Part shown: in pieces, positions 14,008 through 22,440 of the stretch | Numbering within the stretch: the stretch's first letter is position 1 | Layout of the letters: each line of letters opens with the position of its first letter | Source of the DNA: Spirochaetales bacterium | GTDB taxonomy: Bacteria; Spirochaetota; Spirochaetia; Treponematales; Treponemataceae | NCBI GenBank assembly: GCA_028725265.1 | Contig: JAQYSN010000010.1 | Coordinates: 1 to 32,621 of the forward strand | Reading direction: 5' to 3' | Length of the DNA: 32,621 nt | The notes under the pieces: model-generated | What the model was told of the DNA's origin: nothing | What the model saw: the letters and a program-made list of their open reading frames with translations, nothing else | The model's database searches: none | Position numbers and translations under genes: made by a program

Positions 14008-15615
14008 TTATCTATCGGCATCAAAAGCCAAATATTCATCAATCTGGAGGGCACATTCACGCCCCTCGGCAATCGCCCAAACCACAAGGGACTGTCCTCG
14101 ATGCATATCCCCACAAGCAAAAACCTTTTCTTTAGTCGTTGCAAAACCTGTCGGACTCGTTGAAAAAGATTTTGCAGGTTCCTGCGAATTTTGTATGACA
14201 GATTTTACGCATCCCCTTTCTCCAAGTTCCACGTCAAAAGCATTTGCAGTGTATTCTTCACAACCAACAAATCCAGCTGCTACCAAAAGAAGTTCACATG
14301 GAAGAATTTTTTCAGTTCCTTCTCGTTCAACAAGTTTTCGCACCCCATCGCCCATTTTAAATTCGACTTCCACAGTTTTCACTGCCGTAATGTGACCATC
14401 CCGACTGATAACTTCTTTTACAGTCGTTTCATAAATTCGTGGATCATGGCCGAATTTTGCAATTGATTCTTCAGCGCCGTAATCGACTTTCAAAACTTTT
14501 GGCCACTGAGGCCAAGGATTTGATGGACTTCGTTCAACTGGCGGGCAAGGCATCATTTCAATCTGCGTAACTGATGCACAACCTAACCTGATAGCAGTTC
14601 CGCAACAGTCGTTTCCTGTATCTCCGCCTCCAACGATTATTACATTTTTTCCTTCAAGTTCTATTCCGTAACGTTCTCGAAGCATCTGCGAAATCTGTCC
14701 GTTAGTCGGCTCCATATTGATTTGCTTTAAAGCGTCTCCCGTCGAAATTACGCACTTTGTTACAGATTTCAGAAAATCAACTGCAAACATCATTCCGCCT
14801 GAAGCGCCGTTATTTTCAGTATTCAGATTTTCTATTCCAGCAGCACTAAGACGCCTTGCTTTTTTCGCACCACAACAAAGTGCTACTGCATCGTATTCTG
14901 AATAAATGTGGTCAGCTGAAATTGAGCGTCCTACATCGGCGTTAAAAACAAACTCGACACCTTCTTCTTTCATCAAGTTGATTCGTCTTTCGATTATCGA
15001 TTTTTCCAGTTTCATATTCGGAATACCATACATCAAAAGACCGCCTGCTTTATCTTCACGTTCGAAAACCGTTACGTCGTGACCTCGTCGATTCAGCCAG
15101 TCGGCAACGGCCAGGCCGCTAGGTCCTGCCCCGATTACCGCAACTTTTTTGCCACTTCGATGGGCTGGAACTTGAGGCTTCATGTAGCCACTTTCAAAAG
15201 CCTTCTCGATTATGAAAAGTTCATTGTCGTGAATCGTAACGGCTCCGTCGCCGCAGACAGGATTTCCGCAGTTACAGGCTTTTTCACAAAGGGCAGGACA
15301 TACGCGGCCTGTAAATTCAGGAAAACTAGATGTCTTCAAAAGGCGCCAGGCTGCCATGTCAAATTGACCTTTGTACAACGCATCATTCCATTCAGGAATA
15401 TAATTGTGAAGAGGACAGCCTGTAACCATTCCAGCAAGCTTAATTGCAGATTGGCACATCGGAACACCACAGTTCATACAGCGGGCAGCCTGCTCACGAC
15501 GTTTTTCTTCATCAAGTTTAGGATGAAATTCCTTGAATGTAGCAATACGCTCAAGCGGAAGAATATTTCCGTTTTCAACTCTTTTATAATCCATAAATCC
15601 CGTTGGTTTTGCCAT
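14008..15615 (-). CDS. gltD: Glutamate synthase small subunit
   Basis: 535 residues, longer than the usual 470-490. It passes electrons from NAD(P)H through FAD and Fe-S clusters to GltB. The N-terminal cysteine motifs CMNCGVPMCQ, GCPLHNYIPEWND and CPALCEKACNCG bind the clusters. The FAD-binding VAVIGAGPSGLAVADWLNRRG and the second dinucleotide fold VIIVGGGDTGNDC are clear, as is the C-terminal ACGDMHRGQSLVVWAIAEGR. The extra length lies in two segments, about KCVISTGDALKQINMEPTNG and SVIQNSQEPAKSFSTSPTGF. Neither is GC-rich, so they look like ordinary loop growth and not the palindromic repeat. The start follows GAGGGAG. It lies 29 bp after gltB and 10 bp before purF. Confidence 0.95.
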   Translation of the reverse strand: MAKPTGFMDYKRVENGNILPLERIATFKEFHPKLDEEKRREQAARCMNCGVPMCQSAIKLAGMVTGCPLHNYIPEWNDALYKGQFDMAAWRLLKTSSFPEFTGRVCPALCEKACNCGNPVCGDGAVTIHDNELFIIEKAFESGYMKPQVPAHRSGKKVAVIGAGPSGLAVADWLNRRGHDVTVFEREDKAGGLLMYGIPNMKLEKSIIERRINLMKEEGVEFVFNADVGRSISADHIYSEYDAVALCCGAKKARRLSAAGIENLNTENNGASGGMMFAVDFLKSVTKCVISTGDALKQINMEPTNGQISQMLRERYGIELEGKNVIIVGGGDTGNDCCGTAIRLGCASVTQIEMMPCPPVERSPSNPWPQWPKVLKVDYGAEESIAKFGHDPRIYETTVKEVISRDGHITAVKTVEVEFKMGDGVRKLVEREGTEKILPCELLLVAAGFVGCEEYTANAFDVELGERGCVKSVIQNSQEPAKSFSTSPTGFATTKEKVFACGDMHRGQSLVVWAIAEGRECALQIDEYLAFDADR

Positions 15616-15644
15616 AAGTTTCTCCCTCGTATTAAAACTTCGCG

Positions 15645-18600
15645 TTAAGCCGTTACCTTTTTGAAAGCAGCCATGATTGCATCTTCATGTTCTACGCCAT
15701 TTTGTTCCTGCTCAGCTATTTCATTCATTATCTTTAAATAATCGTTCGGAATAATTTTCTTGAATTTACCTTTCCAATTTTTCCAGTTTCCAAGAATTTC
15801 TTTGGCCCTCTGACTACCGGTTTCTTTTGCATGCTCTTCGATAAGTGAGCGAAGATTCTGTTCGTCCGTTATATCGCGGAGAGTCGTGTTTTTATCATCA
15901 AGATCGTACATTTTGACTAGCTCATGATTAAGCCGCTTGTAAAGATCATGATTTTCATCAAGGACATAAGCGATTCCGCCACTCATTCCTGCCGCAAAAT
16001 TTCGACCGATTTTTCCAAGAATTACAGCACATCCTCCCGTCATGTATTCAAGACCGTGATCACCGCATCCTTCAATTACGGCTGTGACACCCGAATTTCG
16101 TACGCAGAATCGCTCTCCTGCGACGCCGTTGATAAAAGCTTTTCCGCTCGTTGCCCCGAAAAGAGCAACGTTTCCGATGATAATATTTTCATCAGCCTTG
16201 CCGCCAAAATCCTTAGCCTTTGTTACGGTAAGTTTTCCGCCGCTCAGCCCCTTTCCAAAATAGTCGTTTGCCTCGCCTTCAAGTTTCAAAGTTACACCCT
16301 TTGGAACGAAAGCTCCGAAACTCTGCCCTGCACCACCTTCACAACTGATGACATAAGAATCGTCGTTCAGTTTGCCCCTAAACTTATTCTGAATCTCACT
16401 TCCGAAAATAGTTCCGAACGTTCTGTCCGTAGACTGAATTTTCACAGCATTTATTTCCTTCTTTTTGTCGAGCATAGGAAGGAGGAATTTCAAATCGGCA
16501 GTCTTTTCAAGAGCGAAATCGTATGTATCGCGATTCTTCTTCCAATCCTCATCACAAAAAGCTATGAGTCGGCTCAAATCCAAAAGATTTGCCCTCTTGA
16601 ATCCCTGCTTTTCTTTCATTTTGAGCAAATCACTTCTTCCGCACATTTCTTCAATGCTTCGAAGTCCAAGCTTTGCCATATATTCCCTAAGTTCCTGAGC
16701 GATGAACTTCATGAAATTTTCGACATATTCAGGTTTACCCGGAAAACGTTTTCTAAGTTTCTCGTTCTGTGTTGCAACTCCAAAAGGACATGTATCAAGA
16801 TTACAAACCCTCATCATTGCACATCCCATCGTAATAAGAGGTGCCGTTGCAAAACCAAATTCTTCGGCCCCCAAAAGGCAGGCTATTGCAACATCTCGAC
16901 CGCTCATCAGTTTTCCGTCAGTTTCTATTACTACCCGGCCACGTAAACCGTTTTGAACCAAAGTCTGATGCGCTTCCGAAAGTCCAAGTTCCCAGGGGAG
17001 TCCTGCATGATGAATTGAACTGATTGGAGCCGCACCCGTTCCACCGTCGTGTCCTGAAATCAAAATGACCTGAGAGCCAGCTTTTGCAACTCCCGCTGCA
17101 ATCGTTCCGACCCCAGCTTCACTTACAAGCTTAACTGAAATTCGGGCTGATCGGTTTGCATTTTTCAAGTCGTAGATGAGCTGAGCCAAATCTTCAATTG
17201 AATAAATATCATGATGTGGAGGCGGTGAAATAAGACTTACGCCTGGAGTTGCAAGACGAGTCTGTGCAATCCATGGATAAACTTTTTTTCCAGGAAGATG
17301 TCCGCCCTCTCCAGGTTTTGCACCCTGAGCCATTTTTATCTGAATTTCTTTTGCACTCAAAAGATATTCTTCGGTTACACCAAATCTGCCTGATGCAACT
17401 TGTTTTATTGCACTATTGTACTCGCTTCCAAGACGTTCTGGTTTTTCGCCACCTTCACCTGAATTTGATTTTCCGTGCAAATGATTCATCGCTACGGCCA
17501 TGCATTTATGAGCCTCTTCGCTGATAGAACCATACGACATCGCACCAGTTTTGAATCGCTGGACGATACTTTCAACGCTTTCAACTTCATCAATCGGGAT
17601 TTCACCTTTCGAAGCAGAATAATTTAGATCAAGCATTGCTCGCAATGTGTGCGGTCTGTTCGTGTCGTCAACAAGATTTGTATATTCCTTGAATCTTTTA
17701 TAGTCGCCGTTTCGAGTTGCTTCTTGAAGTGCAATGATAGTTTCAGGATTATAAAGATGATCTTCAGCATTCGGTCCTCGTCTGAATTTGTGATAACCGA
17801 CACTATCCAAATGCGTATTTTCGGTAAGACCTCGCTCGTTCCATGCCTGTTTATGGTTATATATGATGTCTTCCTCGATTTCCTTAAGACCGATTCCTCC
17901 GACTCGGCTCACTGTGTTGGTAAAGTACTTTTCGATAACATTCTGTGCGATTCCAACTGCTTCAAAAATCTGGGCCGACTGATAGGACTGAATTGCACTG
18001 ATTCCCATTTTTGCCGCAATTTTTACGATTCCGTTGATAAGGCCTTTATTGTAATCATCAATCGCAGTGTGATAGTCTTTGTCCAAAAGTTTTTGGTCGA
18101 TAAGCTCTGCAATTCCTTCATGCGCAAGATATGGATTTACAGCTCGTGCGCCATAAGACAAGCACATAGCAGCCTGATGTACGTCACGAACTTCGGCACT
18201 TTCGAGAATAATCGAAATCTTGGTTCTTTTTTTTGTTCTTATAAGGTACTGTTCGACTGCACTGACTGCAAGCAAAGAAGGAATTGCCGCATGAGATTTG
18301 TCTACTCCACGGTCACTCAAAATTATGATGTTATATCCTTCCTTGTAAGAAGAATCAATTTGTTCAAAAAGCTTGTCTAGGGCACACTCAAGACATTTTC
18401 CGTCTGAACTTGCATTCAACTCTGCAACATCCATCAAAATAGAAAGAGTTTTAGCCCTAAGCCCTTCCTGGTTCAATGCCGCTATTTTTATAAGATCTGT
18501 TCCGGTAAGAATCGGATTATTGATTTCCAAAACTCGGCAATTTTTTCCCTTGATATTCAGCAAATCACCGTCGCTTCCGACATAGACGGTCGTATCTGTT

Positions 18601-20177
18601 ACGATTTTTTCCCTCAGGCTATCAATTGGCGGATTAGTTACCTGTGCAAAAAGTTGCTTGAAATAACTGTAAAGACTCGGATGTTTATCCGACATGCAGG
18701 CAAGCGGCGTATCAACACCCATCGAAGCCGTAGGTTCACTTCCAGTTCTTGCCATCGGCAAAACCATCTCATTTAAATCTTCATAGTTCCATCCGAACGC
18801 CCTATAAAGATGATTTCGTTCTTCCAAAGTCGAAACTGGAATTTTTTTGTTCGGAATTTTGACATCAGCAAGATGGACAAGATTCTGATCAAGCCATTCT
18901 CCATACGGATACTGATTGGCGTATGTATTTTTTATTTCATCATCACTGATGAGCCTTTTTTGGACGGTATCAACGAGGAGCATTCTTCCAGGCATCAATC
19001 TTGATTTTTTAACTATTTGCGATTCTGGAATATCGAGAACACCAACTTCACTTGAAAGAACAAGCATATTATCTTTTGTAATGAAATATCGGCTCGGCCT
19101 AAGTCCATTTCGGTCTAAGGTTGCTCCCAAAATATCGCCGTCCGAATACAAAATTGCGGCAGGTCCGTCCCAGCTTTCCATCATGGTTGCCCAATAGTGA
19201 TAAAAATCACGTTTTGACTCAGTCAAAGTATCATCATGCTTCCAAGGTTCTGGAATACATACCATTACGGCAAGAGGGAGCGGCATTCCGTTCATCACAA
19301 AATATTCTAGAGTATTATCAAGCATTGCTGAGTCAGAACCCGTTACGTCAACTTCGCCATTTCGAGCAATCATTCTGTCAACATTTCCTCGAATCGTATT
19401 GATTTCTCCGTTGTGGGCGATAAATCTGTTAGGATGTGCTCGCTGCCAACTAGGATTTGTATTCGTTGAAAATCGCGAGTGAACGATAGCAAGGCAGGAT
19501 TCGTATTCATTGTCCTGCAAGTCATCATAAAAAGTACGAAGCTCATCCACCAAAAACATTCCTTTGTAAACGATTGTTCGGCTGGAAAGCGAGCATACGT
19601 AGGTTTTTTCCGCAACGCCTCCATCTGAGGCTTTTTCAAATTCGCGTCTTAAACTATAAAGTCGTCGGTCAAAATCCAATCCTTTTTCGCAGCTTTTTGG
19701 ACGTTCGATAAAACCTTGCCAGATTTGCGGCATACAATCCCGCGCCTTTTTACCCAATACATCAGCATTTACAGGAACACATCTCCATCCCAAAAGATTC
19801 AATTGTGCCTCGGTACAACATTTTTCAAAGCGACTGATTTCACACTTTCTCATCTCTTCATCAGAAGGAAAGAAGAACATCCCGATACCATAGTCACGTT
19901 CATCCACGAGAGTTTTGCAAGCCTTTCCGCTACATGAAACTATCTGACCTTCCTTGCAAACACGTTCAAAAAATTTATGTGAGATTTGGAGCAAAATACC
20001 AACACCATCGCCTGTTTCGCCCGAGGCATCTTTTCCTGCCCTATGTTCTAGTTTTTCTACAATTTCCAATGCATTTTCAACAACATTATGGGATTTGATT
20101 CCATCAATGCTTACAACAGCACCGATTCCACAGTTATCGTGTTCAAAACTTGGTTCATAAAGTGTTCGTTCCATCAT
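15645..20177 (-). CDS. gltB: Glutamate synthase large subunit
   Basis: 1510 residues, full length. It converts glutamine and 2-oxoglutarate to two glutamate molecules. The nucleophile is Cys16 after a short propeptide (YEPSFEHDNCGIGAVVSIDG). The class II amidotransferase domain contains RFSTNTNPSW and AHNGEINTIRGN. The FMN domain carries SGEGGEKPER and ISGHDGGTGAAP, and the 3Fe-4S motif CAMMRVCNLDTC follows. The C-terminal right-handed beta helix (GGAGQSFGAF, GSxxG-type repeats) ends the protein. Two ATGs start the frame; AGGTGG lies before both. First gene of gltB-gltD-purF. Its promoter is followed by two terminator hairpins, so the operon should be controlled by antitermination. Confidence 0.97.
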   Translation of the reverse strand: MMERTLYEPSFEHDNCGIGAVVSIDGIKSHNVVENALEIVEKLEHRAGKDASGETGDGVGILLQISHKFFERVCKEGQIVSCSGKACKTLVDERDYGIGMFFFPSDEEMRKCEISRFEKCCTEAQLNLLGWRCVPVNADVLGKKARDCMPQIWQGFIERPKSCEKGLDFDRRLYSLRREFEKASDGGVAEKTYVCSLSSRTIVYKGMFLVDELRTFYDDLQDNEYESCLAIVHSRFSTNTNPSWQRAHPNRFIAHNGEINTIRGNVDRMIARNGEVDVTGSDSAMLDNTLEYFVMNGMPLPLAVMVCIPEPWKHDDTLTESKRDFYHYWATMMESWDGPAAILYSDGDILGATLDRNGLRPSRYFITKDNMLVLSSEVGVLDIPESQIVKKSRLMPGRMLLVDTVQKRLISDDEIKNTYANQYPYGEWLDQNLVHLADVKIPNKKIPVSTLEERNHLYRAFGWNYEDLNEMVLPMARTGSEPTASMGVDTPLACMSDKHPSLYSYFKQLFAQVTNPPIDSLREKIVTDTTVYVGSDGDLLNIKGKNCRVLEINNPILTGTDLIKIAALNQEGLRAKTLSILMDVAELNASSDGKCLECALDKLFEQIDSSYKEGYNIIILSDRGVDKSHAAIPSLLAVSAVEQYLIRTKKRTKISIILESAEVRDVHQAAMCLSYGARAVNPYLAHEGIAELIDQKLLDKDYHTAIDDYNKGLINGIVKIAAKMGISAIQSYQSAQIFEAVGIAQNVIEKYFTNTVSRVGGIGLKEIEEDIIYNHKQAWNERGLTENTHLDSVGYHKFRRGPNAEDHLYNPETIIALQEATRNGDYKRFKEYTNLVDDTNRPHTLRAMLDLNYSASKGEIPIDEVESVESIVQRFKTGAMSYGSISEEAHKCMAVAMNHLHGKSNSGEGGEKPERLGSEYNSAIKQVASGRFGVTEEYLLSAKEIQIKMAQGAKPGEGGHLPGKKVYPWIAQTRLATPGVSLISPPPHHDIYSIEDLAQLIYDLKNANRSARISVKLVSEAGVGTIAAGVAKAGSQVILISGHDGGTGAAPISSIHHAGLPWELGLSEAHQTLVQNGLRGRVVIETDGKLMSGRDVAIACLLGAEEFGFATAPLITMGCAMMRVCNLDTCPFGVATQNEKLRKRFPGKPEYVENFMKFIAQELREYMAKLGLRSIEEMCGRSDLLKMKEKQGFKRANLLDLSRLIAFCDEDWKKNRDTYDFALEKTADLKFLLPMLDKKKEINAVKIQSTDRTFGTIFGSEIQNKFRGKLNDDSYVISCEGGAGQSFGAFVPKGVTLKLEGEANDYFGKGLSGGKLTVTKAKDFGGKADENIIIGNVALFGATSGKAFINGVAGERFCVRNSGVTAVIEGCGDHGLEYMTGGCAVILGKIGRNFAAGMSGGIAYVLDENHDLYKRLNHELVKMYDLDDKNTTLRDITDEQNLRSLIEEHAKETGSQRAKEILGNWKNWKGKFKKIIPNDYLKIMNEIAEQEQNGVEHEDAIMAAFKKVTA

Positions 20178-20239
20178 TAACCACCTATGATATTAGTTTA
20201 TTTAGCAAAGTGCTTTTTAGTTTTGTTAAAATCCGCTTG

Positions 20240-20285
20240 AAAAAACAAAAGCCGCACGCACAGTTTGATTGCTGTACATGCGGCT
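20240..20285 (-). terminator. gltB leader terminator 2
   Basis: On the minus strand AGCCGCATGTACAG pairs with CTGTGCGTGCGGCT over 14 bp (two G-U pairs) around an 8-nt loop, followed by TTTGTTTTTT. The 5' flank is GTCGGCAAAGG. It lies about 60 bp upstream of the gltB start. Confidence 0.85.
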
Positions 20286-20313
20286 CCTTTGCCGACTTTG
20301 AGATTTTCAAAAC

Positions 20314-20352
20314 AAAAAAAGGCCGTAGATATAGCGTATATATCTACGACCT
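20314..20352 (-). terminator. gltB leader terminator 1
   Basis: On the minus strand AGGTCGTAGATATA pairs with TATATCTACGGCCT over 14 bp around TACGC, followed by seven T. The 5' flank is ACGGCAAAG. The sequence GGTCGTAGATA...TCTACGGCCT is shared with the asnB leader. It begins about 12 nt after the predicted transcription start. Confidence 0.85.
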
Positions 20353-20370
20353 CTTTGCCGTATTTAGTTC

Positions 20371-20400
20371 ATAATAGCGAATTTTTTTACAATAAGTCAA
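20371..20400 (-). promoter_or_regulatory. Promoter of gltB-gltD-purF
   Basis: On the minus strand TTGACT (20395-20400) and TATTAT (20371-20376) are separated by 18 bp. The gltB ATG lies about 190 bp downstream, behind two terminators. Confidence 0.7.
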
Positions 20401-20476
20401 GACTATTCACCAATATATACAGGGCAAACGCATTGCGCATACTATTTCGCAAGCAAAACTGACATTTTTACCTAAA

Positions 20477-20529
20477 TATGTAAACTTTTATTTCTTGACC
20501 GCTCCTGATTTCTGATTTACTATGTAAAC
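20477..20529 (+). promoter_or_regulatory. Promoter of the ABC transporter operon with TATGTAAAC direct repeats
   Basis: TTGACC (20495-20500) and TACTAT (20518-20523) are 17 bp apart. The word TATGTAAAC occurs at 20477-20485 and again at 20521-20529, flanking the promoter. These could be operator half-sites for the XRE-AbrB regulator at the end of the operon (inference). Confidence 0.5.
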
Positions 20530-20583
20530 AGATTTTGCATTTGTTGCACTTTTCAAACTTTTGATAAAATTTGGAGAAAAAAT

Positions 20584-21285
20584 ATGCCTGTTTTATCCGT
20601 AGAAAATCTATGCAAGACATACCCATCTTTTTCACTTAAAAACGTATCTTTTCAGATTGAAAAAGGCTCCATCATGGGATTTGTAGGCCGAAATGGCGCC
20701 GGAAAAACCACGACCCTAAAAAGCCTTTTGAATCTCGTCCATCCTGATAGCGGAACAATAAAATTTTTCGGACTTCCTCTCAATGAGAACGAAGATGAAA
20801 TCAAGCAGAAAATTGGCTACGTCGTAAGCAGCGACGGCTATTATAAAAAGAACAAAATTTCACAAATCACAAAGATTACAAAGTCATTTTATGACAACTG
20901 GGATGAAGATGCATGGAATCACTATATTGAAGTTTTCAAGCTTGACCCAAAAAAAAGTCCGCAGCAACTTTCCGAAGGAATGAAAGTTAAATATTCGATT
21001 TCGCTCGCACTTTCCCACAAGGCGCAATTTTTGATTCTTGATGAACCTACGTCAGGGCTGGACCCGATTTCCCGAAATGAACTTTTGGATATCTTTTGTC
21101 AGCTACGCGATAAAGGCATTTCGATTCTATTTTCCAGCCATATAACAAGCGATCTTGATAAATGTGCAGACTGCATCACTTACATAAAAAATGGCGATAT
21201 TTTGTATTCAGGCAAAACTTCCGACATCGGAATGAGTCTCGACGATTTTATGCTCAATAACGAAAAGGAGGAAATCCGTGTCTAA
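20584..21285 (+). CDS. ABC transporter ATP-binding protein
   Basis: 233 residues. Walker A is GRNGAGKTTTLK (about residue 35-46) and Walker B is FLILDEPTSGLDP. The signature is degenerate: LSEGMKVKYSISLAL in place of LSGGQ, as in YtrB-like and other ABC-2 exporter ATPases. The H-loop is SSHITSD. It drives export of an unknown substrate together with the membrane protein that overlaps its end by 8 bp. A GGAG ribosome site lies 7 bp before the ATG. The operon of ATPase, permease and XRE-type regulator resembles bacitracin/lantibiotic-stress (Ytr/Bcr-type) modules, but here the regulator comes last. Confidence 0.88.
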   Translation: MPVLSVENLCKTYPSFSLKNVSFQIEKGSIMGFVGRNGAGKTTTLKSLLNLVHPDSGTIKFFGLPLNENEDEIKQKIGYVVSSDGYYKKNKISQITKITKSFYDNWDEDAWNHYIEVFKLDPKKSPQQLSEGMKVKYSISLALSHKAQFLILDEPTSGLDPISRNELLDIFCQLRDKGISILFSSHITSDLDKCADCITYIKNGDILYSGKTSDIGMSLDDFMLNNEKEEIRV

Positions 21286-21940
21286 AACCCTAAAACTTCT
21301 GAACAAAGAAATAAAACTTTCATCTTCGCCTCTTTCATTTTTCTTTCTTGCATTTACACTGATGACCTTTATTCCAGGATATCCAATTCTGATAAGCCAG
21401 TTTTTTATATGTCTGGGTCTTTTTCAGACATTTCAGCGTGGCCGCGAAGCAAACGACATAATCTACACAGTTCTGCTGCCCGTTCCGAAAAAAGATGTCG
21501 TAAAAGCACGATATATTTTCGTCTTGTTTATTGAATCAATTGATTTCATCCTGATTACGATTTTCACTCTGATAAGAATGATTTTCCTTAAGGATTCAGC
21601 TCCTTATCCAACTAATGCCCTGATGAACGCAAATCTTTTTTACCTGGGGTTTTCGCTTTTGATATTAGCCTTATTCAATTCGGTCTTTGTTGCAGGATTT
21701 TTCAAAACAGGCTATTACTTTTCAAAACCATTCATCACATTCATCGTGCTTTCATTTCTTATCGTACTAGCATCTGAAATTTTGCATCACTTACCGAATA
21801 TGCAGTTTTTGAGCTGCCGTGGATTTGAAAATCTTGGATTGCAACTGATTTTTCTTTTTTCAAGCCTCGCTATCTTTGTAGTCCTTACGATTTTAGGACA
21901 AGCGTACTCTCAAAAAAAATTCTGCAAGATTGATTTATAG
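21278..21940 (+). CDS. ABC-2-type transporter permease
   Basis: 220 residues, with about six hydrophobic segments (for example PLSFFFLAFTLMTFIPGYPI, YIFVLFIESIDFILITIFTL, LGFSLLILALFNSVFVAGFF, PFITFIVLSFLIVLAS and a last one near the C terminus). This is the size and layout of small ABC-2 membrane subunits. It carries no recognisable substrate motif. The GTG start overlaps the ATPase gene by 8 bp behind AAGGAGG, so translation is coupled. The regulator gene starts 8 bp after its stop. Confidence 0.75.
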   Translation: MSKTLKLLNKEIKLSSSPLSFFFLAFTLMTFIPGYPILISQFFICLGLFQTFQRGREANDIIYTVLLPVPKKDVVKARYIFVLFIESIDFILITIFTLIRMIFLKDSAPYPTNALMNANLFYLGFSLLILALFNSVFVAGFFKTGYYFSKPFITFIVLSFLIVLASEILHHLPNMQFLSCRGFENLGLQLIFLFSSLAIFVVLTILGQAYSQKKFCKIDL

Positions 21941-21948
21941 GAGGAGTC

Positions 21949-22359
21949 ATGTTCGGAGAAAATATGCTTCACCTAAGAAAAATGGCAGGGATTACCCAAG
22001 AAGAACTTGCCGAAAAAATTGGAGTTTCAAGACAGGCTTTGAGCAAATGGGAAAACGGAGAATGTACTCCAGATCTTGAAAATGCTGCTAATATAGCAAA
22101 GGTCCTGGATGCAAGCCTTGATGAACTTGTAAATTACGAACGTTCTGAATCAAAACTACCGATGCCACCAAAGGGAAAACACATGTTCGGTTTGGTGCAA
22201 GTTAGTGACAAAGGGCAAATTGTAATTCCCAAACGAGCAAGAAAAATCTTTGATATATCACCTGGCGATAAACTCATCGTGCTAGGCGATGAAGAACAAG
22301 GTCTGGCACTTCTAAAAGAAAAAAGTTTTATGGATTTTGTCCGTCAAGTTAATAGCTAG
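21949..22359 (+). CDS. XRE helix-turn-helix / AbrB (SpoVT-like) fusion regulator
   Basis: 136 residues with two DNA-binding modules. Residues 7-60 form an XRE helix-turn-helix (MAGITQEELAEKIGVSRQALSKWENGE). Residues 80-125 form an AbrB/SpoVT swapped-hairpin (VSDKGQIVIPKRARKIFDI, then SPGDKLIVLGDEEQGLALL). A strong AGGAGGAG site lies directly before the ATG. As the last gene of the ABC operon, it most likely controls the transporter. The combination should bind DNA as a dimer with two different contact surfaces. TATGTAAAC repeats near the operon promoter are candidate sites. Which signal it senses is unknown. Confidence 0.85.
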   Translation: MFGENMLHLRKMAGITQEELAEKIGVSRQALSKWENGECTPDLENAANIAKVLDASLDELVNYERSESKLPMPPKGKHMFGLVQVSDKGQIVIPKRARKIFDISPGDKLIVLGDEEQGLALLKEKSFMDFVRQVNS

Positions 22360-22388
22360 ATTCTAATAGGCCTTGTCGTGTACACGTC

Positions 22389-22429
22389 GGTCGCTTTCGC
22401 GACCTTACCGAGTTTGCTCTGCAAACTCG
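22389..22429. repeat. Twin-hairpin repeat between the convergent XRE-AbrB and asnB genes
   Basis: GGTCGC-TTTC-GCGACC (22389-22404) is followed by CGAGTTTGC-TCT-GCAAACTCG (22409-22429). The same two-hairpin order occurs inside asnB (23659-23698) and in the repeats at 24794-24837 and 30399-30442. It may serve as a bidirectional terminator here, though U-runs are lacking. Confidence 0.7.
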
Positions 22430-22440
22430 CTGCTGAATCG

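Noticed and set aside
15924-16946. 340-codon plus-strand frame inside gltB
   Set aside because: Antisense shadow of the conserved gltB glutamate synthase domain; composition is Ser/Cys/Phe-rich as expected for an opposite-strand frame.
17649-18380. 243-codon plus-strand frame inside gltB
   Set aside because: Antisense to conserved gltB, no ribosome site or family signal.
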